Shown here: positions 17,238-25,219 of the stretch, one piece after another
How positions within the stretch are numbered: the first letter of the stretch is position 1
Layout of the letters: every line of letters starts with the position of its first letter
NCBI GenBank assembly: GCA_025362585.1
Contig: JANYFR010000024.1
Location: forward strand, 1 to 50,532
Direction: 5' to 3'
DNA length: 50,532 bases
From: Acidimicrobiales bacterium
GTDB taxonomy: Bacteria; Actinomycetota; Acidimicrobiia; Acidimicrobiales; RAAP-2
Notes under the pieces: generated by a model
Seen by the model: only the letters and a program-made list of their open reading frames with translations
Databases searched by the model: none
What the model was told of the DNA's origin: nothing
Translations under genes and position numbers: made by a program

Positions 17238-17963
17238 ATGGCACGAGGAACCACAGCGCACCCCAACCGTTTCGCGACGGAGCTGTTCGACGGTCTACCG
17301 GCTCGCTACGACCGACTCGGCTGGTTGCTCTCCTTTGGTCAAGACCGCCGGTGGCGCAGTGCCATGGTCGAACGGATCCGGGCCGCGCCGGGTGATGTGG
17401 TGCTGGACGTCGCGACCGGAACGGCGGGCGTGGCGCTCGAGTTGCGGGCGGCGACGGGTGCCGACGTAGTCGGTCTCGACCTCACGGGACGAATGCTCGA
17501 CATCGCCCAGATGAAACTCAACGGGCTCGGCGAGACTGGGGTGCACCTGGTGCAGGGTCGCGCCGAGAGCCTGCCATTTCCCGACGAGGCGTTCGACGCG
17601 GTGACGTTCACCTACCTCCTTCGCTACGTCGACGATCCCGCGGCCACGCTCGGGGAACTCGCCCGGGTTCTTCGCTCGGGTGGTGTGTTGGCGAATCTGG
17701 AGTTCTACGTGCCCCCATCCACCTTCTGGCGCGCCCTGTGGTGGCTCTACACGCGCGCGGTGCTGCCAGTCGCCGGGGGACTGACCGGCGGACGCGAATG
17801 GTACGAGGTCGGCCGCTTCCTCGGTCCCAATATCTCGGCCCACTACCGTCGCTACCCGCTCGCTACGACCACGGGGATGTGGCGGGCGGCGGGCCTCACT
17901 GAGGTGGGGGTGCGCGTGATGTCCGTCGGGGGCGGGGTCGTCACCTGGGGGACTAAGGGGTAA
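17238..17963 (+). CDS. UbiE/MenG-like SAM-dependent methyltransferase
   Basis: 241 residues. An N-terminal FDGLPARYDRLGWLLSFGQDRRWR segment resembles UbiE/COQ5 family members (FD.iA..YD.mn...s.g....WR). SAM motif I is VLDVATGTAGVALELR near 55-70, followed by GLDLTGRMLDIAQ and DAVTFTYLLRYVDDPAATLGELARVLRSGG. The family C-methylates the quinone ring in menaquinone/ubiquinone synthesis; here demethylmenaquinone is the plausible substrate, but related small-molecule methyltransferases cannot be excluded. A GGAGG lies 8 bases before the ATG. Its stop overlaps the next start by one base, so it heads a three-gene operon. Confidence 0.8.
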   Translation: MARGTTAHPNRFATELFDGLPARYDRLGWLLSFGQDRRWRSAMVERIRAAPGDVVLDVATGTAGVALELRAATGADVVGLDLTGRMLDIAQMKLNGLGETGVHLVQGRAESLPFPDEAFDAVTFTYLLRYVDDPAATLGELARVLRSGGVLANLEFYVPPSTFWRALWWLYTRAVLPVAGGLTGGREWYEVGRFLGPNISAHYRRYPLATTTGMWRAAGLTEVGVRVMSVGGGVVTWGTKG

Positions 17964-18703
17964 TGGCGGAACTGCACGACGGCCCGGCCTTCTACGCGAC
18001 CGGACGTCGCGGTCTGGGGCGCGACGTCCGCGCAGTCCTGCACCTGCCCTACACCGCCTGGCACCTTTCGTACGTCGTTCTGGGTGCGATGGTCGCTCCC
18101 CGCGTCAACTGGACGACGCTCGTCGCCACGTTGCTGGCCTTCTTCTTGGCCGTCGGAATCGCGGCGCACGCGCTCGACGAACTGCAGGGCCGACCGCTCG
18201 GCACCGACCTCCCGGCCTGGTCGCTGACGACCGCCACCCTGCTCGGACTCATCGGTGCGGTGGCGCTCGGCGTCGTGGGCATTGGGCGCGTCGGTTGGGG
18301 CCTCGCACCTTTCATCGTGGTCGGCGCGGTGCTCGTCGTTGCGTACAACCTCGAACTCTTCGGCGGGCTCATCCACACTGATCTCGGCCTCGCCCTGTCG
18401 TGGGGCGCGTTCCCAGTACTGACGTCGGCCTACGCCCAGTCCGAGACGCTGTCGCCGTCGGCGCTCGTGATGGCCCTCGCCGCCTCGTTCTTCACCGCGG
18501 CGCAGCGCAGCCTTTCGACGCCCGTGCGCAAGGTCCGACGCAAGGTCGCCACCGTCGAAGGAACCCTGGCGATGCACGACGGTTCGATCGAGACGATTGA
18601 TCGCGCCACCATCGTGGTCCCCATCGAGCGGGCGCTTCGGTCAATGTCGTGGGCAATGATGGCGCTCGCGGTGGCGTTCGTCCTCGCTCGTCGAGGGCAC
18701 TAG
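17963..18703 (+). CDS. Polytopic membrane protein, possibly UbiA-like
   Basis: 246 residues with about six to seven hydrophobic segments. A polar loop after the second helix contains HALDELQGRPLGT, which loosely recalls the Asp-rich, Arg-ending first motif of UbiA prenyltransferases; a second motif is not clear. The region after residue ~190 (RKVRRKVATVEGTLAMHDGSIETID) is hydrophilic, followed by a final helix. The ATG overlaps the stop of the UbiE-like gene (TAATG), so the two products probably act together in lipid or quinone metabolism. That role is inference from context. Confidence 0.6.
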   Translation: MAELHDGPAFYATGRRGLGRDVRAVLHLPYTAWHLSYVVLGAMVAPRVNWTTLVATLLAFFLAVGIAAHALDELQGRPLGTDLPAWSLTTATLLGLIGAVALGVVGIGRVGWGLAPFIVVGAVLVVAYNLELFGGLIHTDLGLALSWGAFPVLTSAYAQSETLSPSALVMALAASFFTAAQRSLSTPVRKVRRKVATVEGTLAMHDGSIETIDRATIVVPIERALRSMSWAMMALAVAFVLARRGH

Positions 18704-19594
18704 GTGAGAGCGACCCCGCGACGTCATGTCAATGTCAATGTCGATGTCGATGTCGATGTCGATGTCGATGTCGATGTCGATGTCGATGTCGATACCCATC
18801 GTCTCGAACTGATGAGTGGGCTCTCCCTCGCGCTGGGGGGAGCCAACCTCATCATGCAACTTTCGCGGGCACCAATCGGACACGGCGTGATCGAGAGCTC
18901 CGTCGAGAGTGGCGCACTTCATCGCCACCCCGTCAAACGCACTCGTACGACGCTCAGCTACATCGTGATCGCCCTCTTCGGCACCGACGACGAACGGCGG
19001 ACGATGCGCCGCGAGGTGGACCGGCAACACCGAACCGTACGATCCAACGTCGAAAGCGCCGTCGCCTATAGCGCCTACGACCCCGAGCTCCAACTCTGGG
19101 TTGCGGCGTGCATGTACCGAGGTCTCGAGGACGCGGTGCGGTTCCTGCACGGACCGGCGAGCGCGGCGACGCTCGACTCGTTGTACCGACGCTGCGCGAG
19201 TTTTGCCACGACCCTGCAGGTGCCCGCGTCCAAGTGGCCCGCCGACCGTGCGGCGTTCGACGTCTACTGGGAAGAGGGACTTGACCTGGTGTCGATTGAT
19301 AAGACGACGAGGCCGCTCCTGCACGCCATTGCCTCGCTCCGTTTCCTGCCCGCCCCCATCTCTTCGACGCTCGGGCCTCTGCACCGCTTCATCACGACTG
19401 GTTTCTTGCCGCGGCGATTTCGCGAGGAACTCGAACTGTCGTGGAGTGATCGACACGAACGGGTCTTCGACCGGACCCTCCGGCTCCTAGCCATGATTAA
19501 CCGCCTACTGCCGCGCGTCCTGCGCGAGTTCCCGTTGAACGCCGTCTTGTGGGACACCCGTCGACGGATGAAAGCTGGCCGTCCAACGGTCTGA
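18704..19594 (+). CDS. MpaB/DUF2236 oxygenase-family protein with N-terminal Val-Asp repeat
   Basis: 296 residues from GTG 18704, which follows the previous stop directly and has GAGGG about 7 bases upstream. The alternative ATG 18812 lacks a ribosome site. Residues 9-30 are (VN)2(VD)9 encoded by a hexamer repeat. The rest matches the DUF2236 (latex-clearing/MpaB) family: GGANLIMQLSRAPIGHGVIESS, HRHPVKRTRTTLSYIVIALFGTDDERRTMRREVDRQHRTV, and a long helical region with DPELQLWVAACMY. These proteins bind haem via conserved His residues and include oxygenases. The N-terminal part is shorter than in many relatives. Third gene of the UbiE-like operon. Confidence 0.78.
   Translation: MRATPRRHVNVNVDVDVDVDVDVDVDVDVDTHRLELMSGLSLALGGANLIMQLSRAPIGHGVIESSVESGALHRHPVKRTRTTLSYIVIALFGTDDERRTMRREVDRQHRTVRSNVESAVAYSAYDPELQLWVAACMYRGLEDAVRFLHGPASAATLDSLYRRCASFATTLQVPASKWPADRAAFDVYWEEGLDLVSIDKTTRPLLHAIASLRFLPAPISSTLGPLHRFITTGFLPRRFREELELSWSDRHERVFDRTLRLLAMINRLLPRVLREFPLNAVLWDTRRRMKAGRPTV
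18728..18793. repeat. Hexanucleotide tandem repeat, 11 units
   Basis: Two GTCAAT units are followed by nine perfect GTCGAT units, 66 bases in all. The repeat lies in frame within the N-terminus of the MpaB-like gene and encodes Val-Asn twice then Val-Asp nine times. Unit length is divisible by three, so copy-number change would lengthen or shorten the protein without shifting frame. Confidence 0.97.
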
Positions 19595-19683
19595 CCGTTC
19601 TACGTTCCTCGAGATCGCCCCGGCGAGGTCGCCGTGATTGGGGCGAGACCCGTACCCGGTTTTGAGCGACATGGCGTCGTGTC

Positions 19684-20403
19684 GTGACTGACGGTTCGGA
19701 CCTCGGTGGTCAGGGATTCGTCAGTGGCGCTCGCTACCAACTCGCTCGTCCGAGCTACCCCGATGAAGATGTCGAGTACCTCGTCGACACGCTCGGTGTC
19801 ACCTCCTCCTCTCGTGGTTGACCTTGGCGCCGGCACCGGCATATTCACTGAACAGGGCCGCATCGGACCGTTGATCACCGCCGTCGAGCCGTCGATTGGT
19901 ATGCGCGAAGTTCTGTGCGCGCCGCGACGTCGACATTCCGCTCGCGTCCGCGACATTTGACGCCGTGTTCGTGGCTCAGGCCTTCCACTGGTTCGACGCG
20001 GCGCGCGCACTTCGAGAGATCACCGGGTTCGCGTATCCGGGGGTGGTCGAGGACTTATGGAATGAGCGCGACGAGTCAGGTCGACTGGGTCGCGGACCTC
20101 AGTCGAGCGATGCGCTGGCCGCAGTACCAGCCCTACGACGTCGCCACGGATTTCACGTCGACCGTGGCGGCCGGACCCTTTGAGGCGGTCGAGCGACGCC
20201 AGTTCGGATTCAGCGAGGTGCTCGATCACAAGATGCTGGTAGAGCGCGTTCTCACAACTAGCCACATCGCGGTCATGGGCGACGACGAGCGTCGCGGGAT
20301 CTTGAACGACGTCGCCGAGGTGCTGAAGGGGCTCTCGAACCCAGTACGGCTTCCCTACGTCACGAACGCGTACCGAGCAAATGCCGTGCGCGGACCCCTC
20401 TAA
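19684..20403 (+). pseudogene. Decayed class I SAM methyltransferase gene (at least three frame shifts)
   Basis: Pieces of one methyltransferase appear in order in different frames. From GTG 19684: GARYQLARPSYPDEDVEYLVDTLG, stopping near 19821. Then a second frame has VVDLGAGTGIFTE (SAM motif I) and TAVEPSIGMREVLCA. From about 19910 a third frame has VDIPLASATFDAVFVAQAFHWFDAARALREI. From about 20070 the first frame resumes with SQVDWVADLSRAMRWPQY and runs to the stop at 20401-20403. Between the second and third pieces, the stretch relatives place between the SAM loop and the TFDAV strand is shortened, so there are deletions as well. Related proteins have all these blocks in one frame of about 250 residues. 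Confidence 0.85.
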
Positions 20404-20742
20404 TCCCGCAACCTGCTAGGTACCGTGCGGCGGCACTTTAAGGTTCTTCCCCACCGGAATCGCCAGTTAAAACCACGACTCGTCAGGCGAATCGTCGTCG
20501 CACCCTCATTATTGCGACTGACGAGCAACTTTGAAGAGATCTCCCTCACCTTTTCGGCGAATGGCGGCGATTCGCGTCGGGTGAATCGTCGAAGCTCTAT
20601 GAACCGACAGATGTGAAAGGCGCTGCCTATAGTTTTCGAGCAGGCCGGTTGGGTCAACGTCAGCGGGGAGTGGCCAAGCACTGCGCGGCCGCTTCGCCAG
20701 AGTCGTCGTAACCTTCGTCTCTGCCACGATCGAGGAGACCAA
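20404..20742. other. Intergenic region upstream of the asparaginase gene
   Basis: About 340 bases with no credible gene; frames at 20425-20616 on the plus strand and within 20400-21020 on the minus strand lack coding character. The promoter of the asparaginase gene should lie in the last 150 bases, but no clear boxes were identified. Confidence 0.4.
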
Positions 20743-21777
20743 ATGAGTAACGAGTCCCGGCCCGCCCGGGTCACCGTCATCTCGCTCGGCGGCACCATCG
20801 CCGCGACAACCGACGCCGACCCCGTCGCGACGACCGTGGTGCCCCAACTCACCGCCAGGGATCTCGTCGACGCCGTGCCCCAGCTACGTGACGTAGCAGT
20901 TGTCGAGACGCTGGCGTTGCGAACGATTCCATCGTGCGACCTGACCTTTGAGAACATGATCGAACTCGCGGCCGCGATCGATGCTCGAATCGCGGCAGGT
21001 GCCAGCGGCGTCGTAATCACTCAAGGTACTGACACAATCGAAGAGACTTCCTTCGCGCTCGACCTGCTCGTCAGGAGTTCGGCGCCGGTGGTCGTCACCG
21101 GGGCGATGCGGAATCCATCTCTCGCCGGGCCCGACGGCCCGGCGAATCTCCTCGCCGCTGTCCAGGTCGCCTCGGATCCGTCGGCGTCGGGTCTCGGCAC
21201 CCTCGTCGTGATGAACGACGAAATTCACGCCGCACGCTTCGTACGAAAGACTCATTCGACGAGTCCGTCGACGTTTCACTCGCCGTCGGCGGGACCCCTC
21301 GGTTGGTTGAGCGAAGGGCGAGTGCGCATCGTCGTTCGCGTCGCGCCCCTGGACCGCATCGCCGTAGTCCGCGGGGGAGTCGTGCCACCGGTGGCACTCA
21401 TCAGCGCCGCCCTAGGTGACAGCGCACCGTACCTCGGTTCGCTCGAGACGCTCGGTTATGAGGGACTCGTGATTGAGGGCTTCGGTGGCGGCCACGTCCC
21501 TGCACGGATGGTCGCGGCGCTCGAGGAGCTGGCGGGGCGGATGCCGGTGGTGCTCGCGTCGCGAACCGGTGCGGGGGAGGTGCTTCGAGGAACGTACGGT
21601 TTCGCCGGATCGGAGAGTGACCTCTTCGCGCGCGGACTTCTGTCGGCGGGACTGCTCGACGGACGAAAGGCTCGCGTGTTCTTGAGCTTGCGTCTCGCGG
21701 CCGGTGACAACCTCACGGCCGCTCGCGACGGTTTCGATCGAATGAATTCCCTGCTAGCCCACGGCGACGGCCACTGA
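20743..21777 (+). CDS. L-asparaginase family protein (cytoplasmic)
   Basis: 344 residues. The first catalytic Thr lies in ISLGGTIAAT near 14-22, and the second active-site motif TQGTDTIEET near 93-102. GAMRNPSLAGPDGPANLLAAV and the C-terminal GFGGGHVP and SRTGAGEV segments follow as in bacterial asparaginases. There is no signal peptide, so it probably acts in the cytoplasm on asparagine. The length and motif order fit the type I/II fold. It is transcribed alone and converges on the GntR regulator gene. The substrate specificity is assigned from the family. Confidence 0.9.
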   Translation: MSNESRPARVTVISLGGTIAATTDADPVATTVVPQLTARDLVDAVPQLRDVAVVETLALRTIPSCDLTFENMIELAAAIDARIAAGASGVVITQGTDTIEETSFALDLLVRSSAPVVVTGAMRNPSLAGPDGPANLLAAVQVASDPSASGLGTLVVMNDEIHAARFVRKTHSTSPSTFHSPSAGPLGWLSEGRVRIVVRVAPLDRIAVVRGGVVPPVALISAALGDSAPYLGSLETLGYEGLVIEGFGGGHVPARMVAALEELAGRMPVVLASRTGAGEVLRGTYGFAGSESDLFARGLLSAGLLDGRKARVFLSLRLAAGDNLTAARDGFDRMNSLLAHGDGH

Positions 21778-21867
21778 CGACTTTCGATCGCCGGGTGACG
21801 AGGCCGCTCTCTTGGACGTCACACGTATCGGCGCGACCTGTCAGCGTCGTCGCATTCAGTCGATTGA

Positions 21868-22578
21868 CTAAACCCGCGCCCCCAGCTGCAGTGACGCCTC
21901 AATGGCGTCGAGATGCTGCTTAATCGCCTGCTGGGCACCGCGCAGATCGCGATTGCGTAGAGCGGTCACGATGTCGTAGTGCTGGTCGCGCGAGTGTCCG
22001 CGTCGCTGGTTGGAATCGACCCTTCGCTTCATGTCGCCCCAGAGTTCGCCCTGTCGCGCGATCTCAATGAGGTGGTACATGCGGACGATGAGGGCGTTAT
22101 GCGACGCCAGCATCAGACTGTGATGGAAGGCGAAGTCCCACTTCTCAAACTCGTCGAAGTCCATGGCCCCTCGACACCCTCGCAGACACCTCTCCATTTC
22201 GTCGAAGTCCGCCTCAGTCGCGTGGGCGACAATCGACTGCATCGCGGCGGTCTCGAGGAGTTGCCGTGCCGCCATTACGTCGGCCGGACCGACGTCCTTC
22301 AGAATTGCCTCGACTCCGTCGACGTCGTCCTCGAGGAGGAACGCTCCCACCTCGGGATCGCGCAGCAGGTAGGTGCCACGTCCCACTTCGCGTGAGACGA
22401 CGCCGTCGGCCTCCAGCAACGCCATGGCGGTACGAATCGTGGAGCGGGTGAGCTGAAAGTCGTTCGCAAGGTCCCGCTCCGTGGGCAAGCGATTGCCGGC
22501 CAGAAGGCCATTGTTGGCAGCTCGACTCAGGACAGAGTTCGCGACGTTTCGGATTCGGTCGCTGGACACGGTGCGCAC
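21868..22578 (-). CDS. FadR-type GntR transcriptional regulator
   Basis: 236 residues from GTG 22578, chosen for GAGAGGAG about 6 bases upstream; an ORF start at 22632 is longer but lacks a site. The N-terminal winged helix has LPTERDLANDFQLTRSTIRTAMALLEADGVVSREVGRGTYLL, a classic GntR DNA-binding domain. The C-terminal FCD ligand domain (about residues 85-225) includes ARQLLETAAM, FHHSLMLASHNALI and a late QHYDIVTALRNRDLRGAQQAIKQHL segment with His residues that usually bind a metal. It is divergent from the FAH-family gene and is the likely local repressor of that gene and perhaps the transporter. Confidence 0.92.
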   Translation of the reverse strand: MRTVSSDRIRNVANSVLSRAANNGLLAGNRLPTERDLANDFQLTRSTIRTAMALLEADGVVSREVGRGTYLLRDPEVGAFLLEDDVDGVEAILKDVGPADVMAARQLLETAAMQSIVAHATEADFDEMERCLRGCRGAMDFDEFEKWDFAFHHSLMLASHNALIVRMYHLIEIARQGELWGDMKRRVDSNQRRGHSRDQHYDIVTALRNRDLRGAQQAIKQHLDAIEASLQLGARV

Positions 22579-22746
22579 TCGATCTCCTCTCGATTGACGT
22601 AGTGACTTCAGTACGACGCCCAATGATACCAATTTTAGAACTTGTTTACCTTTAAATTTCTGATCTCACCATATAACAATATTGACGCCGTGGTAATGGT
22701 CACCTATGATGAACGCAATTCGACCAATAAAACCAAAGGAGACCCG
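22579..22746. promoter_or_regulatory. Divergent control region with sigma70-like promoter and candidate GntR operator
   Basis: On the plus strand TTGACG (22682-22687) and TATGAT (22705-22710) are separated by exactly 17 bases, an excellent sigma70-type promoter for the FAH gene at 22747. The spacer contains GGTAATGGTCACC (22692-22704), whose GGT and ACC ends form a short dyad like FadR-family half sites. A bound regulator would cover the promoter. The AAAGGAG ribosome site sits at about 22735-22741. The region is AT-rich compared with its surroundings. Confidence 0.65.
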
Positions 22747-23652
22747 ATGAGGTTTGCCACACTGAGGACCTCGAGGGGGCTACGTTTGCACGTCAAGGGC
22801 AGCGACGGTTACGTCGATCTGGCCGACGCCAGCGGCAACGACGCGCTGGTCTCAATCAATGGTTTGGCCGAGGGCGGTCCCAGTGCCCTCGCCGCCGCGA
22901 AGGAGGCGTCGAGCCGGTCCGGTACGAAGTTCGAGAAGTCCGACTTTGCACCCGTCACCCCGAACCCGCCTCGCGTACTCTGCCTCGGCGTTAATTACGC
23001 TGATCACGCCATCGAGGGCGGACGTGCCGTACCCACGTGGCCAGAGTCGTTCGTGCGTGGCGCGGGCAGCGTTATCGGCGCCTACGACGACCTCGTGAAG
23101 CCGACACTCAGTGAGCGCTTCGACTACGAAGCCGAACTCGCCATCGTGATTGGCCAGGGCGGCCGTTACATCAAAGCTGATGACGCCTTCGACGCCATCT
23201 TGGGCTACGCCGTCATGAACGACGGCTCGGCCCGCGAATGGCAGCGGGCGGGGACTCAGTGGGCACCGGGTAAGAACTTTGAAGGTACGATGCCCATCGG
23301 CCCCGAAGTCGTCACCAACGACGAAGTCGACGTCACCGACCTGGCAATCTCGTCGACGCTCAACGGCACCGTGATGCAGAACGCGCGCACCTCGGACATG
23401 ATCGTGAGCGTGGCCAAGGCGGTCGAGTACTTCTCGAGCTTCACGACACTACGGCCCGGCGACGTCATTGCGACCGGCACGCCCGGCGGGGTGGGCTTCG
23501 CGAGGACGCCGCCCGTGTGGCTGATGCCGGGTGACACGATTGAGGTCACCGTCGAAGGCGTGGGCACCATTTCCAACAAAGTGGTGGCTGAAGTCGGAGG
23601 TCCGACGGACTGGCCGTGGATGCCGCTGCAGGCCGACCCAAAAACTTTCTAA
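22747..23652 (+). CDS. Fumarylacetoacetate hydrolase (FAH) family enzyme
   Basis: 301 residues from ATG 22747, set by AAAGGAG 6 bases upstream. An N-terminal domain of about 75 residues precedes the catalytic domain, which begins PPRVLCLGVNYADHAIEGG. Metal-ligand segments FDYEAELAIVIG and GYAVMNDGSAREWQ, then ISSTLNGTVMQNARTSDMI and the C-terminal LRPGDVIATGTPGGVGFA are all family landmarks. FAH-fold enzymes cleave or decarboxylate C-C bonds in 2-oxo or diketo acids from aromatic or sugar-acid breakdown. It is controlled by a divergent FadR-type gene and followed by an uptake system, suggesting breakdown of an imported organic acid. Confidence 0.9.
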   Translation: MRFATLRTSRGLRLHVKGSDGYVDLADASGNDALVSINGLAEGGPSALAAAKEASSRSGTKFEKSDFAPVTPNPPRVLCLGVNYADHAIEGGRAVPTWPESFVRGAGSVIGAYDDLVKPTLSERFDYEAELAIVIGQGGRYIKADDAFDAILGYAVMNDGSAREWQRAGTQWAPGKNFEGTMPIGPEVVTNDEVDVTDLAISSTLNGTVMQNARTSDMIVSVAKAVEYFSSFTTLRPGDVIATGTPGGVGFARTPPVWLMPGDTIEVTVEGVGTISNKVVAEVGGPTDWPWMPLQADPKTF

Positions 23653-23721
23653 ATGTCTGGTTTGATGCAAGAAGTCTGTTTTAAGTAGGAGCAGAAGAAT
23701 TATTCCAATGAGGGGGAACCA

Positions 23722-25071
23722 ATGGATGGAATGTCATTGACGATGACGGGGGCGACCTCGACATCGCGAATGCGAATGAGGTTGGTACTGCTGGTCGCGG
23801 TATTGGCGCTCGTCGCATCGACGGTGGGGCTGCCGGGAACATCGGCGGTCGCGGGTACCAAGTTCAAGGGATCGATAACGATTGCCGCGGTGGCTCCGTT
23901 CACCGGCGTCGACGCGGCCCTCGGACCGAAATATCAGACTGCGTGCTACGCGGCGGCTCAGGCAATCAACCTGGCCGGTGGCATCATGCACAAGCAGGTG
24001 AACTGCAAGACGGTCGACACCCGTGGCGACCCCGCGGACGCCGTGCCGGCAGTGCGCCAGATGTACGCCACCACGTCGAACCTGGCGTTGGTCATTGGCT
24101 GTACCTCGGACGAAGCTTCGACCGTCGTGCCGGTCTTTGACGCCCACCAGACGGTGTCGTTCTGCATGACGGGCGAGGCCGAATTCGACTCGATCCACTT
24201 CCCATACTTCTTCCGTCTGGTACCACCAGACGCTGCTGACTCGGTGGCCATGGTGAAGATCGCGAAGAACAAGGGCTTCAAGACTGTGGCGTTGGCCTTC
24301 GGAAATGACGCCGGATCCCAGACCTTCGTGAAGCCAGCATTGCAAGCGGCGAAGGCGGCCGGTCTGAACGTGGTCTCCAACCAGACGTTGGACATCAGCG
24401 CGACGACCTTCCAGACGGAGGCGCAGGCCATTGTCTCGGCGCACCCCGACGCCATCCTCATGGAGGCGCTGGGAGCGGCCGGTGTGGCGCTGCTCTCCGA
24501 GATCTTCCAGTTGAATGGCAACAAGATGATCCCGGTGATTGGGACCTCGGCGATGATTGACCCCGTCTTCTACACGGGGGTCACCACGGGACCAATCGGC
24601 GTCCAGAACTTCATCAACGCATTTGACGCGGACAACGGGACCGTGAACTTCTCCGGACCGGCCTACCCGCTCTACAAGAAGTTGGTCCTCGCGCAGTCGC
24701 GCAAGGTTAAGGGCGTTCCGAACTTCCAGGGTCTGTTGACCGCGAACGGGACCGTGCACCTCTATGACGGCATCAACCTCGCGGCACTGGCCATGGTGAT
24801 GTCGCACTCGACGACGGGCAAGGTCTACAAGGCGGATATCTTGAAGATTGCCGCCGGTGGTCCGGGCGCGGTGGTCGTCTCGTCGTACGCTGCTGGAGTG
24901 AAGGCCCTGAAGGCCGGCAAGAAGATCCAGTACTTCGGCGTTGGTGGCAAGTACCAGTTTGACCAGTTCCAGACAGCCTTCGGTGCCTTCGAGGACGACC
25001 GGTTCAAAGCTGACGGCACCACGGTGTCGGCCGGGAGCTTGGGTCTCTGCACCCTGCACACCTGTAAGTAG
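23722..25071 (+). CDS. Branched-chain amino-acid-type ABC transporter, substrate-binding protein
   Basis: 449 residues. The signal peptide includes MRLVLLVAVLALVASTVGLPG and probably ends near SAVAG (~45). The mature part opens with ITIAAVAPFTGVDAALGPKYQTACYAAAQAINLAGGIMHKQV, the opening of LivJ-like type I binding proteins. Later come CTSDEASTVVPVFD and the hinge regions of a two-lobed fold. Only four Cys are scattered in the mature domain; no lipobox is seen. The ligand may be an amino acid, an aromatic acid or another carboxylate. It is followed by a large hairpin and then by permease and ATPase genes. GAGGGGGA precedes the ATG. Confidence 0.9.
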   Translation: MDGMSLTMTGATSTSRMRMRLVLLVAVLALVASTVGLPGTSAVAGTKFKGSITIAAVAPFTGVDAALGPKYQTACYAAAQAINLAGGIMHKQVNCKTVDTRGDPADAVPAVRQMYATTSNLALVIGCTSDEASTVVPVFDAHQTVSFCMTGEAEFDSIHFPYFFRLVPPDAADSVAMVKIAKNKGFKTVALAFGNDAGSQTFVKPALQAAKAAGLNVVSNQTLDISATTFQTEAQAIVSAHPDAILMEALGAAGVALLSEIFQLNGNKMIPVIGTSAMIDPVFYTGVTTGPIGVQNFINAFDADNGTVNFSGPAYPLYKKLVLAQSRKVKGVPNFQGLLTANGTVHLYDGINLAALAMVMSHSTTGKVYKADILKIAAGGPGAVVVSSYAAGVKALKAGKKIQYFGVGGKYQFDQFQTAFGAFEDDRFKADGTTVSAGSLGLCTLHTCK

Positions 25072-25146
25072 CAGTACGTCATTTCGACCACGGCAACGGG
25101 AGTTCCCGTTGCCGTGGTCGAAATGGATTTCCTCAATGAAGTACTG
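25072..25146 (+). terminator. Large intercistronic hairpin after the binding-protein gene
   Basis: Arms at 25080-25101 and 25104-25125 are perfect 22-base inverted copies around a 2-base centre; they read CATTTCGACCACGGCAACGG... and its complement. An outer pair, CAGTAC (25072-25077) and GTACTG (25141-25146), can also close the structure. No long T-run follows. It starts immediately after the binding-protein stop and precedes livH by about 75 bases. It may stabilise or partly terminate the upstream message so that binding protein is made in excess. Confidence 0.8.
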
Positions 25147-25219
25147 CTGTCGATACTTCGTTCAACTCGCAAACGACTCGTAACAACCTCGGACCACTAG
25201 CAACGAAAGTCTGATTTCC

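Noticed and set aside
18728-18793. Tandem repeat as a possible CRISPR array
   Set aside because: Units are six bases with no spacers and lie inside a coding frame.
23734-25059. 441-residue open frame on the minus strand, opposite the ABC binding-protein gene
   Set aside because: It is the shadow of a clear binding-protein gene; its composition is rich in Arg/His/Gly/Val without any recognisable domain.
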